Shown piece after piece: positions 26,296-34,736 of a stretch of DNA of 52,233 nucleotides. The notes beneath the pieces were generated by a model. The model was not told the DNA's origin and ran no database searches. It worked only from the letters and a program-made list of their open reading frames with translations. The translations under genes and the position numbers were made by a program. The DNA is from Sphingomonadales bacterium (GTDB lineage: Bacteria > Pseudomonadota > Alphaproteobacteria > Sphingomonadales > Sphingomonadaceae). The stretch is from the NCBI GenBank assembly GCA_027485735.1, contig JAIXQM010000141.1:1-52233 (forward strand), in the 5' to 3' direction. Numbering within the stretch: position 1 is the first letter of the stretch; every line of letters begins with the position of its first letter.

Positions 26296-26310
26296 ACCCC
26301 GCCTTCAGGC
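26290..26310. terminator. Hairpin spanning two convergent stop codons
   Basis: GCCTGAA (26290-26296) pairs with TTCAGGC (26304-26310). The left arm contains the sodB TGA and the right arm overlaps the stop of the gene at 26305-26676. It has no T run; terminator function is inferred. Confidence 0.4.
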
Positions 26311-26676
26311 CAAACGGGCGGCGGCCGGCAACCGCCGGGCGACCACAGCCATCAACTGCGACAGATCGGCGATTCCGTCGAACTCTTCGGCGCTGATCAG
26401 CGCGTCCAATTGCCCATCCTGTTCCACCGCGATCAGAGGCAGGGGCCAATCGGCGGCGGCCGGAAATGCCGTGCGGAAATCGGGGCGGTGGTAGAAGATC
26501 GTTTCCACCCCCACCCCGTCCAGAAAGCGCCGCCATTCGCCACGCATGCTAAGCAGCCCATAGGTGAGCGCGCACAGCTTGCAGGGATAGGTGGCGGGCG
26601 CGAACAGCTTGTGCAGGCTGTCCATCGCGCCCGCCAGCAGACCTTCATTGGCGTTGTAGACGATGACCAGCTTCAC
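26305..26676 (-). CDS. Conserved small protein coupled to leuA, function unknown
   Basis: The 123-aa protein starts [23 protein letters not shown], then has PCKLCALTYG (a CxxC pair near residue 33) and WPLPLIAVEQDGQLDALISAEEFD. The layout of a beta strand, a helix and a CxxC pair is vaguely thioredoxin-like, but I do not recognise the family. Its ATG overlaps the leuA stop by four bases (ATGA), so it is translated together with leuA. It may have a redox or metal-related role; this is inference. Confidence 0.7.
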   Translation of the reverse strand: MKLVIVYNANEGLLAGAMDSLHKLFAPATYPCKLCALTYGLLSMRGEWRRFLDGVGVETIFYHRPDFRTAFPAAADWPLPLIAVEQDGQLDALISAEEFDGIADLSQLMAVVARRLPAAARLA

Positions 26677-28214
26677 CCGGCGGCGGAGAGCGCCGATTTC
26701 CCGCGCTTCACGATCAGCTTGTTGAGCGCATTCACATAGGCGCGTGCCGATGCGACCAGCGTATCGGTGTGGGCGCCGGTGCCGCGCACGGTGCGGCCGT
26801 TCTCGGCCAGCACCACGCTCACTTCGGCCTGGGCGTCGGTTCCGGCGGTGACGGCGTGCACCTGATAGAGGTTCAGCACGGCATCATCATGCGGCACCAG
26901 CTTGCGGATGGCGTTGAACAGCGCATCCACCGGGCCATTGCCACGCGTCGCCGCCGTCACTTCTTCGCCGTCGATGCTGAGCGTCAGGATCGCCCTTTGT
27001 GGCCCGTTGGAACCGCAATAAACCTCGACCTCCACCACCTGGATGCGGTCGTGCCCGCGCAGCACTTCATCATCCACCAGCGCAACGATATCTTCGTCGA
27101 ACACCTGCTTCTTGGCGTCGGCCAGATCCTTGAAGCGCTTGAAGGCATCGCCGAACTCGTTGTCCGATAGGTCATAGCCCATTTCGGCCAGCTTCGATCG
27201 AAAGGCGGCGCGGCCGCTGTGCTTGCCCAGCACCAGATTGGTGGCGCCCTGGCCCACGCTGTCCGGCGTCATGATCTCGTAGGTGGACGAATCCTTCAGC
27301 ATGCCATCCTGGTGGATGCCGCTTTCATGCGCGAAGGCGTTGGCGCCCACGATCGCCTTGTTGGCCTGCACCTGCATGCCGGTGACGCCGCTCACCAGCC
27401 GGCTGGCGCGGGTGATTTCGGTGCTCACGATGCCGGTCTGATAGGGCATCACGTCCTGCCGCACCTTCAGCGCCATGGCGATTTCTTCCACCGCGGCATT
27501 CCCGGCGCGCTCGCCGATGCCGTTCACCGTGGCTTCCACCTGTCGCGCCCCGGCCATGATGGCGCTCAGCGTGTTGGCCACGGCCAGGCCCAGATCATTG
27601 TGGCAGTGCGTGGAGAAGATCGCCTGATCGGCATTGGGCACGCGGGTGATCACATCGCGGAACATGGCGCCATAGGTGGCCGGCGTCGCATAACCCACGG
27701 TGTCGGGCAGGTTGATCGTCGTCGCCCCGGCGTTGATCGCGGTTTCCACCGCCCGGCACAGGAAATCCGGATCCGACCGCGTCGCATCCTCGGCCGACCA
27801 TTCGACATCGCCGCACAGGTTGCGGGCATGGCTGACCGAAAAACGGATCGCTTCCAGCACCTCTTCCGGCGTCTTGTTCAGCTTCACCTTCATGTGCAGC
27901 GGCGAGGTGGCGATGAAGGTGTGGATGCGCGGGTTGCGTGCGCCCTTCAGCGCCGCCCAGGCCCGTTCGATATCGGGCGCGGCGGCACGGGCCAGGCTGG
28001 CGACGATGGCGGTATCGCACATGTTGGCGACGGCCTGCACGGCTTCGAAATCGCCTTCACTGGCGATGGCGAAACCGGCCTCGATGATGTCCACGCCCAA
28101 CGCTTCCAATTGCGCTGCGACTTTCAGTTTTTCCTCGAGATTCATCGAGCAGCCGGGAGATTGTTCCCCGTCGCGCAAGGTGGTGTCGAAGATGCGGATA
28201 CGATTATTGGTCAT
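26673..28214 (-). CDS. leuA: 2-isopropylmalate synthase
   Basis: LeuA condenses acetyl-CoA with 2-oxoisovalerate, the first committed step of leucine synthesis. The 513-aa protein has the signature [16 protein letters not shown], the metal and substrate motifs [16 protein letters not shown] and [15 protein letters not shown], and a C-terminal LeuA regulatory domain (about 360-500) that normally mediates leucine feedback. A short leader peptide and hairpins precede it (28260-28356), suggesting attenuation by leucine supply. A small CxxC protein is coupled downstream. Confidence 0.97.
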   Translation of the reverse strand: MTNNRIRIFDTTLRDGEQSPGCSMNLEEKLKVAAQLEALGVDIIEAGFAIASEGDFEAVQAVANMCDTAIVASLARAAAPDIERAWAALKGARNPRIHTFIATSPLHMKVKLNKTPEEVLEAIRFSVSHARNLCGDVEWSAEDATRSDPDFLCRAVETAINAGATTINLPDTVGYATPATYGAMFRDVITRVPNADQAIFSTHCHNDLGLAVANTLSAIMAGARQVEATVNGIGERAGNAAVEEIAMALKVRQDVMPYQTGIVSTEITRASRLVSGVTGMQVQANKAIVGANAFAHESGIHQDGMLKDSSTYEIMTPDSVGQGATNLVLGKHSGRAAFRSKLAEMGYDLSDNEFGDAFKRFKDLADAKKQVFDEDIVALVDDEVLRGHDRIQVVEVEVYCGSNGPQRAILTLSIDGEEVTAATRGNGPVDALFNAIRKLVPHDDAVLNLYQVHAVTAGTDAQAEVSVVLAENGRTVRGTGAHTDTLVASARAYVNALNKLIVKRGKSALSAAG

Positions 28215-28259
28215 GGCTCTGCCTGTCTGAACGCTGTGATCTGAAGTTTCAGGTTCATC

Positions 28260-28319
28260 CCCTCAAGGCGCGTGGCCGAGGGAACATGCCCAGCAGCCAG
28301 CGTCACGCCCGAGGGCGTG
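28260..28319 (-). promoter_or_regulatory. Candidate attenuator hairpins of leuA
   Basis: CACGCCC (28304-28310) pairs with GGGCGTG (28313-28319) and contains the leader stop codon. A second stem (CCCTC at 28260-28264 with GAGGG at 28278-28282, plus an inner GGC/GCC) follows. The GCGTG arm of the first hairpin could alternatively pair with CACGC in the loop of the second. No T run follows, so control could be at translation rather than termination. Confidence 0.4.
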
Positions 28320-28356
28320 TAAGTCGCAGACGAAGAAGGGCCGATTGGAAAGCCAT
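28303..28356 (-). CDS. Candidate leuA leader peptide
   Basis: A 17-codon reading frame gives MAFQSALLRLRLTRPRA, with four leucines (CTT CTT CTG CTT) among 17 residues. CTT is uncommon in neighbouring GC-rich genes, which mostly use CTG or CTC. Its stop codon lies in a perfect hairpin, 88 bases before leuA. A promoter-like TTGCAC/TATGAA is placed so that the transcript would begin at the ATG, without a ribosome-binding site. Leader-peptide attenuation is well known for amino-acid operons; its use here is inferred. Confidence 0.5.
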   Translation of the reverse strand: MAFQSALLRLRLTRPRA

Positions 28357-28362
28357 GATCTG

Positions 28363-28392
28363 TTCATAGCGTGAAGCGGGGGCGCTGTGCAA
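28363..28392 (-). promoter_or_regulatory. Candidate promoter of leuA leader
   Basis: On the minus strand TTGCAC (28392-28387), an 18-base spacer and TATGAA (28368-28363). Six bases after the -10 box is the A of the leader ATG at 28356. Confidence 0.4.
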
Positions 28393-28447
28393 GATGGGGC
28401 GCAAGATGCCGCCTTGCTCTTGCGGCCAGTGCGGGCATGAAGACATC

Positions 28448-28909
28448 ATGGACCAGATTTTTTCCGCCGCCGATATCGGTTCGGCCATTCAGAGCGCCCT
28501 GGCACCGGTGTTCCTGCTCACCGCCATCGCCGGGCTGCTCAACGTGCTGGTTCACCGCCTGTCGCGGGTGGTGGACCGGGCGCGCCACCTTGAAGCCAAT
28601 GCGGCCGGCTTTGCCGCCGACAAGCGCCGCATCGCCATCGACGATCTGGCGGTGCTGGCCAAACGCATGGCCGCCGCCAACTGGGCGATCGCGCTGTGCA
28701 CCATGGCCGCTCTGCTGGTGTGCCTGGTGGTGGCGCTGCTGTTCCTTGAACAACTGGTCGGCGGCCGGCTCGATGTGGTGGTGGCCTTGATGTTCATCGC
28801 CGCCACCATGCTGCTCACCGGCGGGCTGATGCTGTTCCTGTGGGAAGTGCAACTGGCGCTGCGCAGTGTGCGGGTCAGGGCTGCGTTGCTGCTGGAAGAG
28901 CGGATCTAA
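28448..28909 (+). CDS. DUF2721 family membrane protein
   Basis: The 153-aa protein has an N-terminal hydrophobic segment (ALAPVFLLTAIAGLLNVLVHR), a cytoplasmic-type basic stretch (RLSRVVDRARHLE), and two more membrane segments (WAIALCTMAALLVCLVVALLF, VVVALMFIAATMLLTGGLMLF). The motif LNVLVHRLSRVVDRAR is typical of DUF2721. Function is unknown. It starts at ATG 28448 and is divergent from leuA. The short intergenic AT-rich region that follows precedes a PEPxxWA-CTERM gene. Confidence 0.8.
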   Translation: MDQIFSAADIGSAIQSALAPVFLLTAIAGLLNVLVHRLSRVVDRARHLEANAAGFAADKRRIAIDDLAVLAKRMAAANWAIALCTMAALLVCLVVALLFLEQLVGGRLDVVVALMFIAATMLLTGGLMLFLWEVQLALRSVRVRAALLLEERI

Positions 28910-28938
28910 GTTGTCCACATTAACAAAAAAATAATTAA

Positions 28939-28947
28939 AGTTTAACT
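28939..28947. promoter_or_regulatory. AGTTTAACT motif upstream of PEPxxWA-CTERM gene
   Basis: The AT-rich stretch 28917-28950 is exceptional for this window and contains AGTTTAACT about 95 bases before the start at 29042. A related AGTTAAC motif precedes the other two PEPxxWA-CTERM genes. I do not see a convincing -10 box. Confidence 0.3.
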
Positions 28948-29041
28948 ATCGGCATATCTGGTTTGTGGCACCATATCGGTGATGCTGGTTTTTGCCCGAC
29001 TCGCGGGGATGTCGGGCGCCCAGTCGATCAAGGAGGGCAAG

Positions 29042-29749
29042 ATGCTGCGCAAACTTGTTATCGCCGGGATCATCGGCGCGTGCGCCATGCCGGCCATGGC
29101 GGCCAATCTGCTGACCAATGGCGGCTTCGAAAGCGGCAGCCTTGCCGGCTGGACGCAAACCATCGCTCCGTCATCCAATGGCACCAGCGGCGTTTTCGCC
29201 AATGGATCGAACGCGCCGAATTCGGGTCAGAGCACGACCGTAAATGCCAATGGCGGTAATTTCGTCTATCTCACGGGCCAAGGCGGCCCGGGCGCCTACG
29301 AAATTCGCCAGTCGTTCACGCTGGCCAGCGCACAGACCGTAACGGTCAAGTTCGATCACTTCGCGAACAATTACGGTGGCCAAGTGTTCTCCGGCAACGG
29401 CCTTGATCCGTTTGCTGGCCAGCCAGTGCAGTTTGCGTTGGTTGACCTGATCCCCGGTGCCACCGGGGCGTTCAGCACCGCCGGCCAGATCCAGAGCTTC
29501 TACAGCGGGGCCGATGGCGGCGCCAATCCCAATCCGTGGACCAGCTACAGCTTCAACGTCAATCTGGGCGCTGGCACCTACGCAATCCGTTTCGCCCAAG
29601 CCGATAACCAGCTGTTCTTCACGCAAGGCGTGGACAATGTCTCGGTGAGTGGGGCCATTCCGGAACCGGCCAGCTGGGCGATGCTGATTGCCGGCTTTGG
29701 CCTGGTTGGTGCCGCCGGGCGCCGTCGCCGGGCGACAGTCGCCGCCTGA
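29042..29749 (+). CDS. PEPxxWA-CTERM sorting domain protein 1
   Basis: The 235-aa exported protein has a signal peptide (MLRKLVIAGIIGACAMPAMA), a beta-rich mature domain starting NLLTNGGFESGSLAGW as in carbohydrate-binding-like or DUF642-like folds, and the C-terminal sorting signal IPEPASWAMLIAGFGLVGAAG followed by RRRR. In the PEP-CTERM model an exosortase cleaves this tail and the protein is placed at the outer surface; no exosortase is in the window. AAGGAGGG precedes ATG 29042. It ends at a perfect terminator. It lies between leuA and ilvC but is not part of that pathway. Confidence 0.9.
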   Translation: MLRKLVIAGIIGACAMPAMAANLLTNGGFESGSLAGWTQTIAPSSNGTSGVFANGSNAPNSGQSTTVNANGGNFVYLTGQGGPGAYEIRQSFTLASAQTVTVKFDHFANNYGGQVFSGNGLDPFAGQPVQFALVDLIPGATGAFSTAGQIQSFYSGADGGANPNPWTSYSFNVNLGAGTYAIRFAQADNQLFFTQGVDNVSVSGAIPEPASWAMLIAGFGLVGAAGRRRRATVAA

Positions 29750-29766
29750 GCAGCAAGGCCAACATG

Positions 29767-29805
29767 AAAAGGGGCCTGCCGGTGTGCACCGGCAGGCCCC
29801 TTTTT
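29767..29805. terminator. Bidirectional intrinsic terminator
   Basis: GGGGCCTGCCGGTG (29771-29784) pairs perfectly with CACCGGCAGGCCCC (29787-29800), flanked by AAAA on the left and TTTTT on the right. It serves both the PEPxxWA-CTERM gene and the convergent ilvC. Confidence 0.9.
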
Positions 29806-29822
29806 CTGTCCTGCGCAGTCGC

Positions 29823-30884
<1,062 letters not shown>

Positions 30885-31394
30885 TTAAACCGCCTCCGCC
30901 CCGCGGGCGATGGCCACAACCCCGGTTCGGGCGACCTCGACCAGGCCAACCTCCCGCATCAGGGCGATGAATTGGTTCACCTTCTCGGATGAGCCCGACA
31001 CTTCGAACACGAAGCTGGCCGTGCTGGTATCCACCGGCCGGGCGCGGAAAATATCGGCGAGGCGCAGCGCCTCGACACGCTTGTCACCGATACCGGCCAC
31101 CTTCACCAGCGCCATCTCGCGCTCCACGTGCGGACCCCAATCGGTCAGGTCCACCACCTTGTGCACCGGCACCAGCCGATCGAGTTGCGCCATGATCTGG
31201 TCGATCACGGGCGGCGGGCCGTTGGTGACAACAGTGATCCGGCTGACTTCATGATCATCCGAAACATCGGCCACCGTCAGGCTTTCGATATTATAGCCAC
31301 GCGCCGAGAACAGGCCAACGATGCGGGCCAGCACGCCGGCTTCGTTATCAACCAGGATCGACAGCGTGTGCCGTTCGGAAGGAAGATGCTTCAT
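30885..31394 (-). CDS. ilvN: Acetolactate synthase small (regulatory) subunit
   Basis: The 169-aa ACT-domain protein gives valine sensitivity and full activity to IlvB. The start LPSERHTLSILVDNEAGVLARIVGLFSARGYNIESLTV is diagnostic, followed by RITVVTNGP and the C-terminal ALS_ss_C domain (DIFRARPVDTSTASFVFEVSG). Its ATG touches the ilvB stop (TGATG), so subunits are translated together. Confidence 0.97.
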   Translation of the reverse strand: MKHLPSERHTLSILVDNEAGVLARIVGLFSARGYNIESLTVADVSDDHEVSRITVVTNGPPPVIDQIMAQLDRLVPVHKVVDLTDWGPHVEREMALVKVAGIGDKRVEALRLADIFRARPVDTSTASFVFEVSGSSEKVNQFIALMREVGLVEVARTGVVAIARGAEAV

Positions 31395-33142
31395 CAGACC
31401 AATGCCTTCGCATCATCGTCGGCCTCGCCGCGCTCATCGGCGGCCGAAAGAATCATGTCGGTATGCGATGCGCCCGACGGGATCATCGGGAAGCAGTTGG
31501 CGAGCTTTGCCACCCGGCAGTCGACCATCACCGGGCCGGGGTGATCGATCATGGCCTGGATGCCAGCGTCCAGATCATCCGGCCCTTCAATGGTGATGCC
31601 CTTCCAGCCATAGGCTTCGGCCAGCTTCACGAAGTCCGGCAGGCTGTCGCTATAGCTTTCACTATAGCGGCCGCCGTGGTTCAGCTCCTGCCACTGGCGG
31701 ACCATGCCCATATATTCATTGTTGATGATGAATATCTTCACCGGCAGGCGATATTGCGTCGCCGTGCCCAGTTCCTGGATGTTCATCTGGATGCTGGCTT
31801 CGCCGGCAATATCGATCACCAGTGCGCCCGGATAGGCCAGTTGCGCACCGATCGCGGCCGGCAGACCATAACCCATGGTGCCAAGCCCGCCGCTGGTCAG
31901 CCACTTGTTGGGTTCATGGAACCCGAAATGCTGTGCCGCCCACATCTGGTGCTGGCCAACTTCGGTGGAGATGATCGGCTTCTTGGCCTTGGTCATCTCG
32001 TACAGCCGCTGGATCGCCTTCTGCGGCAGCAGCGCCTCACCCTTCTGCTCGAACCCGAACGAGTTGCGGCTGCGCCAGCCCTTGATCTGTTCCCACCATG
32101 CCTTCTGGTCGGCTGCCCGGTGCCCGCGCGCGCGCCAGACTTTCAGCATGTCTTCCATCACGCTGCCAACGTCGCCCTGGATGGCCAGATCAACCCGCAC
32201 CGTCTTGTTGAAGCTGGAACGATCGATATCGACATGGATCTTGCGGCTGGTCGGGCTGAACGCATCCAGCCGGCCCGTCACGCGATCGTCAAAGCGCGCA
32301 CCGAGGCACAACATCAGGTCGCACTTGTTCATCGCCATATTGGCTTCGTAACTGCCGTGCATGCCCAGCATGCCAAGGAATTGCGGGTGATCATCGGGCA
32401 CACTGCCCAACCCCATCAGTGTGGAGGTGACCGGCGCACCGGTCGCCTTGGCCAGTTCACGCAGCAACTGGCTGGCCACAGGCCCCGAATTGATGACGCC
32501 GCCGCCGGTATAAAGAATGGGCCGCTCGGCCGCCGCCAACATGTCCACAGCGGCTTCGATGGCAGCGAGATCGCCCTTCACCTGCGGCTTGTAGGTCTTG
32601 TGGCTGATCACGCCGGGCTTGGTATAGCGGGCCTTCATGATCTGCACGTCCTTGGGGATATCGATCACCACCGGGCCGGGCCGGCCGGAGCGCGCGATAT
32701 AGAAAGCCTCGTGCAGAACCGGGCCGAGCCTTGCTGTCTCCTGCACCAGATAATTATGCTTGGAACAGTGGCGCGTGATGCCCACCGTGTCGCATTCCTG
32801 GAAGGCATCGGTGCCGATGAGATGCGTCGGCACCTGGCCGGTGAGCACCACCAGCGGGATCGAATCCATCAGCGCATCGGTAATGCCGGTGACGGCATTG
32901 GTGGCGCCCGGTCCGGAGGTGACGAGCACCACGCCCACCTTGCCGCTGCTGCGCGCATAGCCTTCGGCGGCATGCACGGCGGCCTGTTCGTGGCGGACGA
33001 GGATGTGGCGGATGCGGTTCTGCTTGAACAGCGCATCATAAATCGGCAACACGGCGCCGCCTGGATAGCCAAAGACCACCTCTACCCCCAGATCGGTGAG
33101 GGCCTGCACAACAATGTCGGCGCCGGTCATTTCCGTGCCCAT
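31394..33142 (-). CDS. ilvB: Acetolactate synthase large (catalytic) subunit
   Basis: This thiamine-diphosphate enzyme makes acetolactate or acetohydroxybutyrate. The 582-aa protein has the PYR domain with VFGYPGGAVLPIYDAL and the catalytic Glu in RHEQAAVHAAEGYAR, a central FAD-type domain, and the PP domain with the ThDP motif GEASIQMNIQEL...NNEYMGMVRQWQ. The usual GDG of the ThDP motif reads GEA here, a common variant in IlvB (GDASIQM). Candidate starts are ATG 33142, ATG 33130 and TTG 33160; I chose 33142. Promoter at 33188-33216. Confidence 0.96.
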   Translation of the reverse strand: MGTEMTGADIVVQALTDLGVEVVFGYPGGAVLPIYDALFKQNRIRHILVRHEQAAVHAAEGYARSSGKVGVVLVTSGPGATNAVTGITDALMDSIPLVVLTGQVPTHLIGTDAFQECDTVGITRHCSKHNYLVQETARLGPVLHEAFYIARSGRPGPVVIDIPKDVQIMKARYTKPGVISHKTYKPQVKGDLAAIEAAVDMLAAAERPILYTGGGVINSGPVASQLLRELAKATGAPVTSTLMGLGSVPDDHPQFLGMLGMHGSYEANMAMNKCDLMLCLGARFDDRVTGRLDAFSPTSRKIHVDIDRSSFNKTVRVDLAIQGDVGSVMEDMLKVWRARGHRAADQKAWWEQIKGWRSRNSFGFEQKGEALLPQKAIQRLYEMTKAKKPIISTEVGQHQMWAAQHFGFHEPNKWLTSGGLGTMGYGLPAAIGAQLAYPGALVIDIAGEASIQMNIQELGTATQYRLPVKIFIINNEYMGMVRQWQELNHGGRYSESYSDSLPDFVKLAEAYGWKGITIEGPDDLDAGIQAMIDHPGPVMVDCRVAKLANCFPMIPSGASHTDMILSAADERGEADDDAKALV

Positions 33143-33187
33143 GATCTCTATCCCACGCAAGAACGGCCGCAGATCGGCGACCGCATG

Positions 33188-33216
33188 CTGTTATGGGAAG
33201 GAAAATGGCAGGTCAA
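33188..33216 (-). promoter_or_regulatory. Promoter of ilvBNC
   Basis: On the minus strand TTGACC (33216-33211), 17 bases and TAACAG (33193-33188); CATAAC two bases earlier is an alternative -10 box. The start codon is about 45 bases downstream, which leaves little room for an attenuator. Confidence 0.5.
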
Positions 33217-33300
33217 CCGCTTTTTGCGTAATTAAAATACGAAATGATGCCAATTGACGCAATTGTTGAATGATCGACGGCATCTGGAGCCTTCTGAAAC

Positions 33301-33334
33301 GAAAAATGGGGCCCGGCATGCGCCAGGCCCCATC
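33301..33334 (-). terminator. Intrinsic terminator after PEPxxWA-CTERM gene 2
   Basis: ATGGGGCC (33306-33313) pairs with GGCCCCAT (33326-33333), and on the minus strand the stem is followed by TTTTTCG. It separates the gene at 33368-34117 from ilvB. Confidence 0.8.
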
Positions 33335-33367
33335 TTCTGTGCCGGAATGCCAGTCCGCTGGCAGCAG

Positions 33368-34117
33368 TCAGGCAGCAACGACGGTCTTGCGACGGCGCGC
33401 GGCCAAACCAACGAAGCCAAAGCCGAGCAGCAGCAGAGCCCAGCTCGACGGTTCGGGAACAACCGTCGGCGTCGGCGGAATGATGATGGTTGCAGGATCG
33501 GTGGTCTGGACCGCAAAGGCGCGATCAATCACGATGTCCTTTGATGCGCCGCCTAGGTTCGAATTGAACACGAAGGCCGTGGTGTAATAGCCGGCCTGCG
33601 TGATCTGGCCGACGCCCGAAACATTCTGCCAGACACGGCCGGGCGCGCCCGAAATGATCGCGGTGGCCGCAACCGGGGCGCCAATGATCGTGGCGCGGAA
33701 ACTGGAATTGCCCGGATTGGCGAGGCCGTTGGCGGTCAGGAAATAGCTGAAGCCCAGCCGGTAGTTACCGACACGCAGATAGGTGAGCTGCGAGATGGTT
33801 TCGTTGACCGACAGATCGCCAACGAAATAAGCGGCCTTGCCGCCAACCGCATCTGGGCTGGCCGAAACACTATTGTCAGCAAACACGCTCTCGCCGAAGG
33901 CGCCATTGGGGTAGCTCGCCGTGCTGTTGTAGTTGATGACGCTGGCCGGCGCGTTGCTTGGCACATTGGACTTGGTCCACTGCAGGAAGCCGCCCGTGCC
34001 AACCGCACCCGCTTCGAAACTGCCGTTCTTGATTAGGTTGGTCACCGCTGCAGCGGGAGCAGCGAACGAGGCCGCAGCCAGTACCATCGCAGTGATGGCA
34101 AGATTCTTGAAGTGCAT
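33368..34117 (-). CDS. PEPxxWA-CTERM sorting domain protein 2
   Basis: The 249-aa exported protein has a signal peptide (MHFKNLAITAMVLAAASFAA, cleavage near PAAA) and a beta-rich mature domain beginning NLIKNGSFEAGAVG, similar in pattern to PEPxxWA protein 1. A short Pro/Thr linker (IIIPPTPTVV) precedes the sorting signal VPEPSSWALLLLGFGFVGLAA and RRRK. AGGAG precedes ATG 34117. The 5' region has a near-consensus sigma-54 promoter about 85 bases upstream, unlike neighbouring housekeeping genes. Surface location and role in biofilm or matrix are inference from the family. Confidence 0.9.
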   Translation of the reverse strand: MHFKNLAITAMVLAAASFAAPAAAVTNLIKNGSFEAGAVGTGGFLQWTKSNVPSNAPASVINYNSTASYPNGAFGESVFADNSVSASPDAVGGKAAYFVGDLSVNETISQLTYLRVGNYRLGFSYFLTANGLANPGNSSFRATIIGAPVAATAIISGAPGRVWQNVSGVGQITQAGYYTTAFVFNSNLGGASKDIVIDRAFAVQTTDPATIIIPPTPTVVPEPSSWALLLLGFGFVGLAARRRKTVVAA

Positions 34118-34201
34118 CTGAAAAAAGCTCCTGGAAACCATGATCCGGCGACCATCAATGCGTGCAGCCACACACTGAAAGACGACGTTGATCCGGTCGA
34201 A

Positions 34202-34218
34202 TGCAACGACCGTGCCAA
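34202..34218 (-). promoter_or_regulatory. Sigma-54 promoter of PEPxxWA-CTERM gene 2
   Basis: Read on the minus strand, TTGGCACGGTCGTTGCA has the -24 GG and -12 GC elements with exact spacing and matches the TGGCACG-N4-TTGC consensus. The predicted transcript starts near 34190, giving a 5' leader of about 70 bases. PEP-CTERM clusters in other bacteria often include the sigma-54 activator PrsR, which makes this plausible. Confidence 0.75.
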
Positions 34219-34256
34219 GAGCTGCAATCATTCAATATCAAGGAGTTAAATAGTAA

Positions 34257-34277
34257 ACTTTCAGTTAACTGTAAAGT
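34257..34277. promoter_or_regulatory. Palindrome upstream of the sigma-54 promoter
   Basis: CAGTTAACTG (34262-34271) is a perfect palindrome nested between ACTTT (34257-34261) and AAAGT (34273-34277). It lies about 40-60 bases upstream of the -24 element, where an enhancer-binding activator could sit. The role is inferred. Confidence 0.45.
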
Positions 34278-34306
34278 CTACCGACAGTCCCAGACGCAAC
34301 CGACAA

Positions 34307-34588
34307 TCAGGAGACGACTTCCGGCAGCCCGTTCTTGCGGCGGCCAAACACGGCGCCCAGCACCACAAGGCCCAGCAGCCCGGCGATGATCGGCCCGGTG
34401 TCGCCGCTTTCCATGGCGCTGGCGGCTTGGGCCCCCGCGAGACCGTCAGTCGTACAGGCGGGATCCTCCGCCGGGCAATTTGCTGGTGCTGCCACGCGCT
34501 CGCTGTTTGCCAGGTTCACCATCTGGGTCGCGGCCGCCGGCTGCGCCAGCATCATCAGCATCACCAGGAAAAACCCACGCCTCACCAT
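34307..34588 (-). CDS. Small exported protein with C-terminal membrane segment and RRK end
   Basis: The 93-aa protein has a signal peptide (MVRRGFFLVMLMMLAQPAAA), a short polar region with two cysteines (NCPAEDPACTT), then GDTGPIIAGLLGLVVLGAVFG followed by RRKNGLPEVVS. A hydrophobic stretch followed by a basic cluster near the C-terminus is the layout of sorting signals, but there is no PEP motif; a simple tail anchor is also possible. I do not recognise the family. ATG 34588 is chosen over 34618 because of GGTGGGGA upstream. It lies between miaA and PEPxxWA-CTERM gene 2 on the same strand. Confidence 0.65.
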   Translation of the reverse strand: MVRRGFFLVMLMMLAQPAAATQMVNLANSERVAAPANCPAEDPACTTDGLAGAQAASAMESGDTGPIIAGLLGLVVLGAVFGRRKNGLPEVVS

Positions 34589-34736
34589 CACTGTCCCCAC
34601 CGCAAAACCAACGCGCAATCACTTCATCGCACCGCAACATGTCCGTCACATGACATGGCGACCCCTGATAGGGGCGAAATGTCCACTATTGGTTACAGGC
34701 AGTTACGGCGCGCGCCCGGCGGTGGTTGCAGCGCGT

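Noticed and set aside
27595-28020. Second minus-strand frame inside leuA
   Set aside because: It is a shifted frame within the certain leuA coding sequence, with no sign of independent conservation.
28920-29041. Sigma-54 promoter upstream of PEPxxWA-CTERM gene 1 (TGGCAC at about 28976)
   Set aside because: TGGCAC is present but no GC element follows at the required 12-base distance, so the site fails the spacing test.
33142-33300. Leader-peptide attenuator before ilvB
   Set aside because: The promoter at 33188-33216 leaves only about 45 bases before the start. A short upstream frame lacks clustered branched-chain codons downstream of the likely transcript start.
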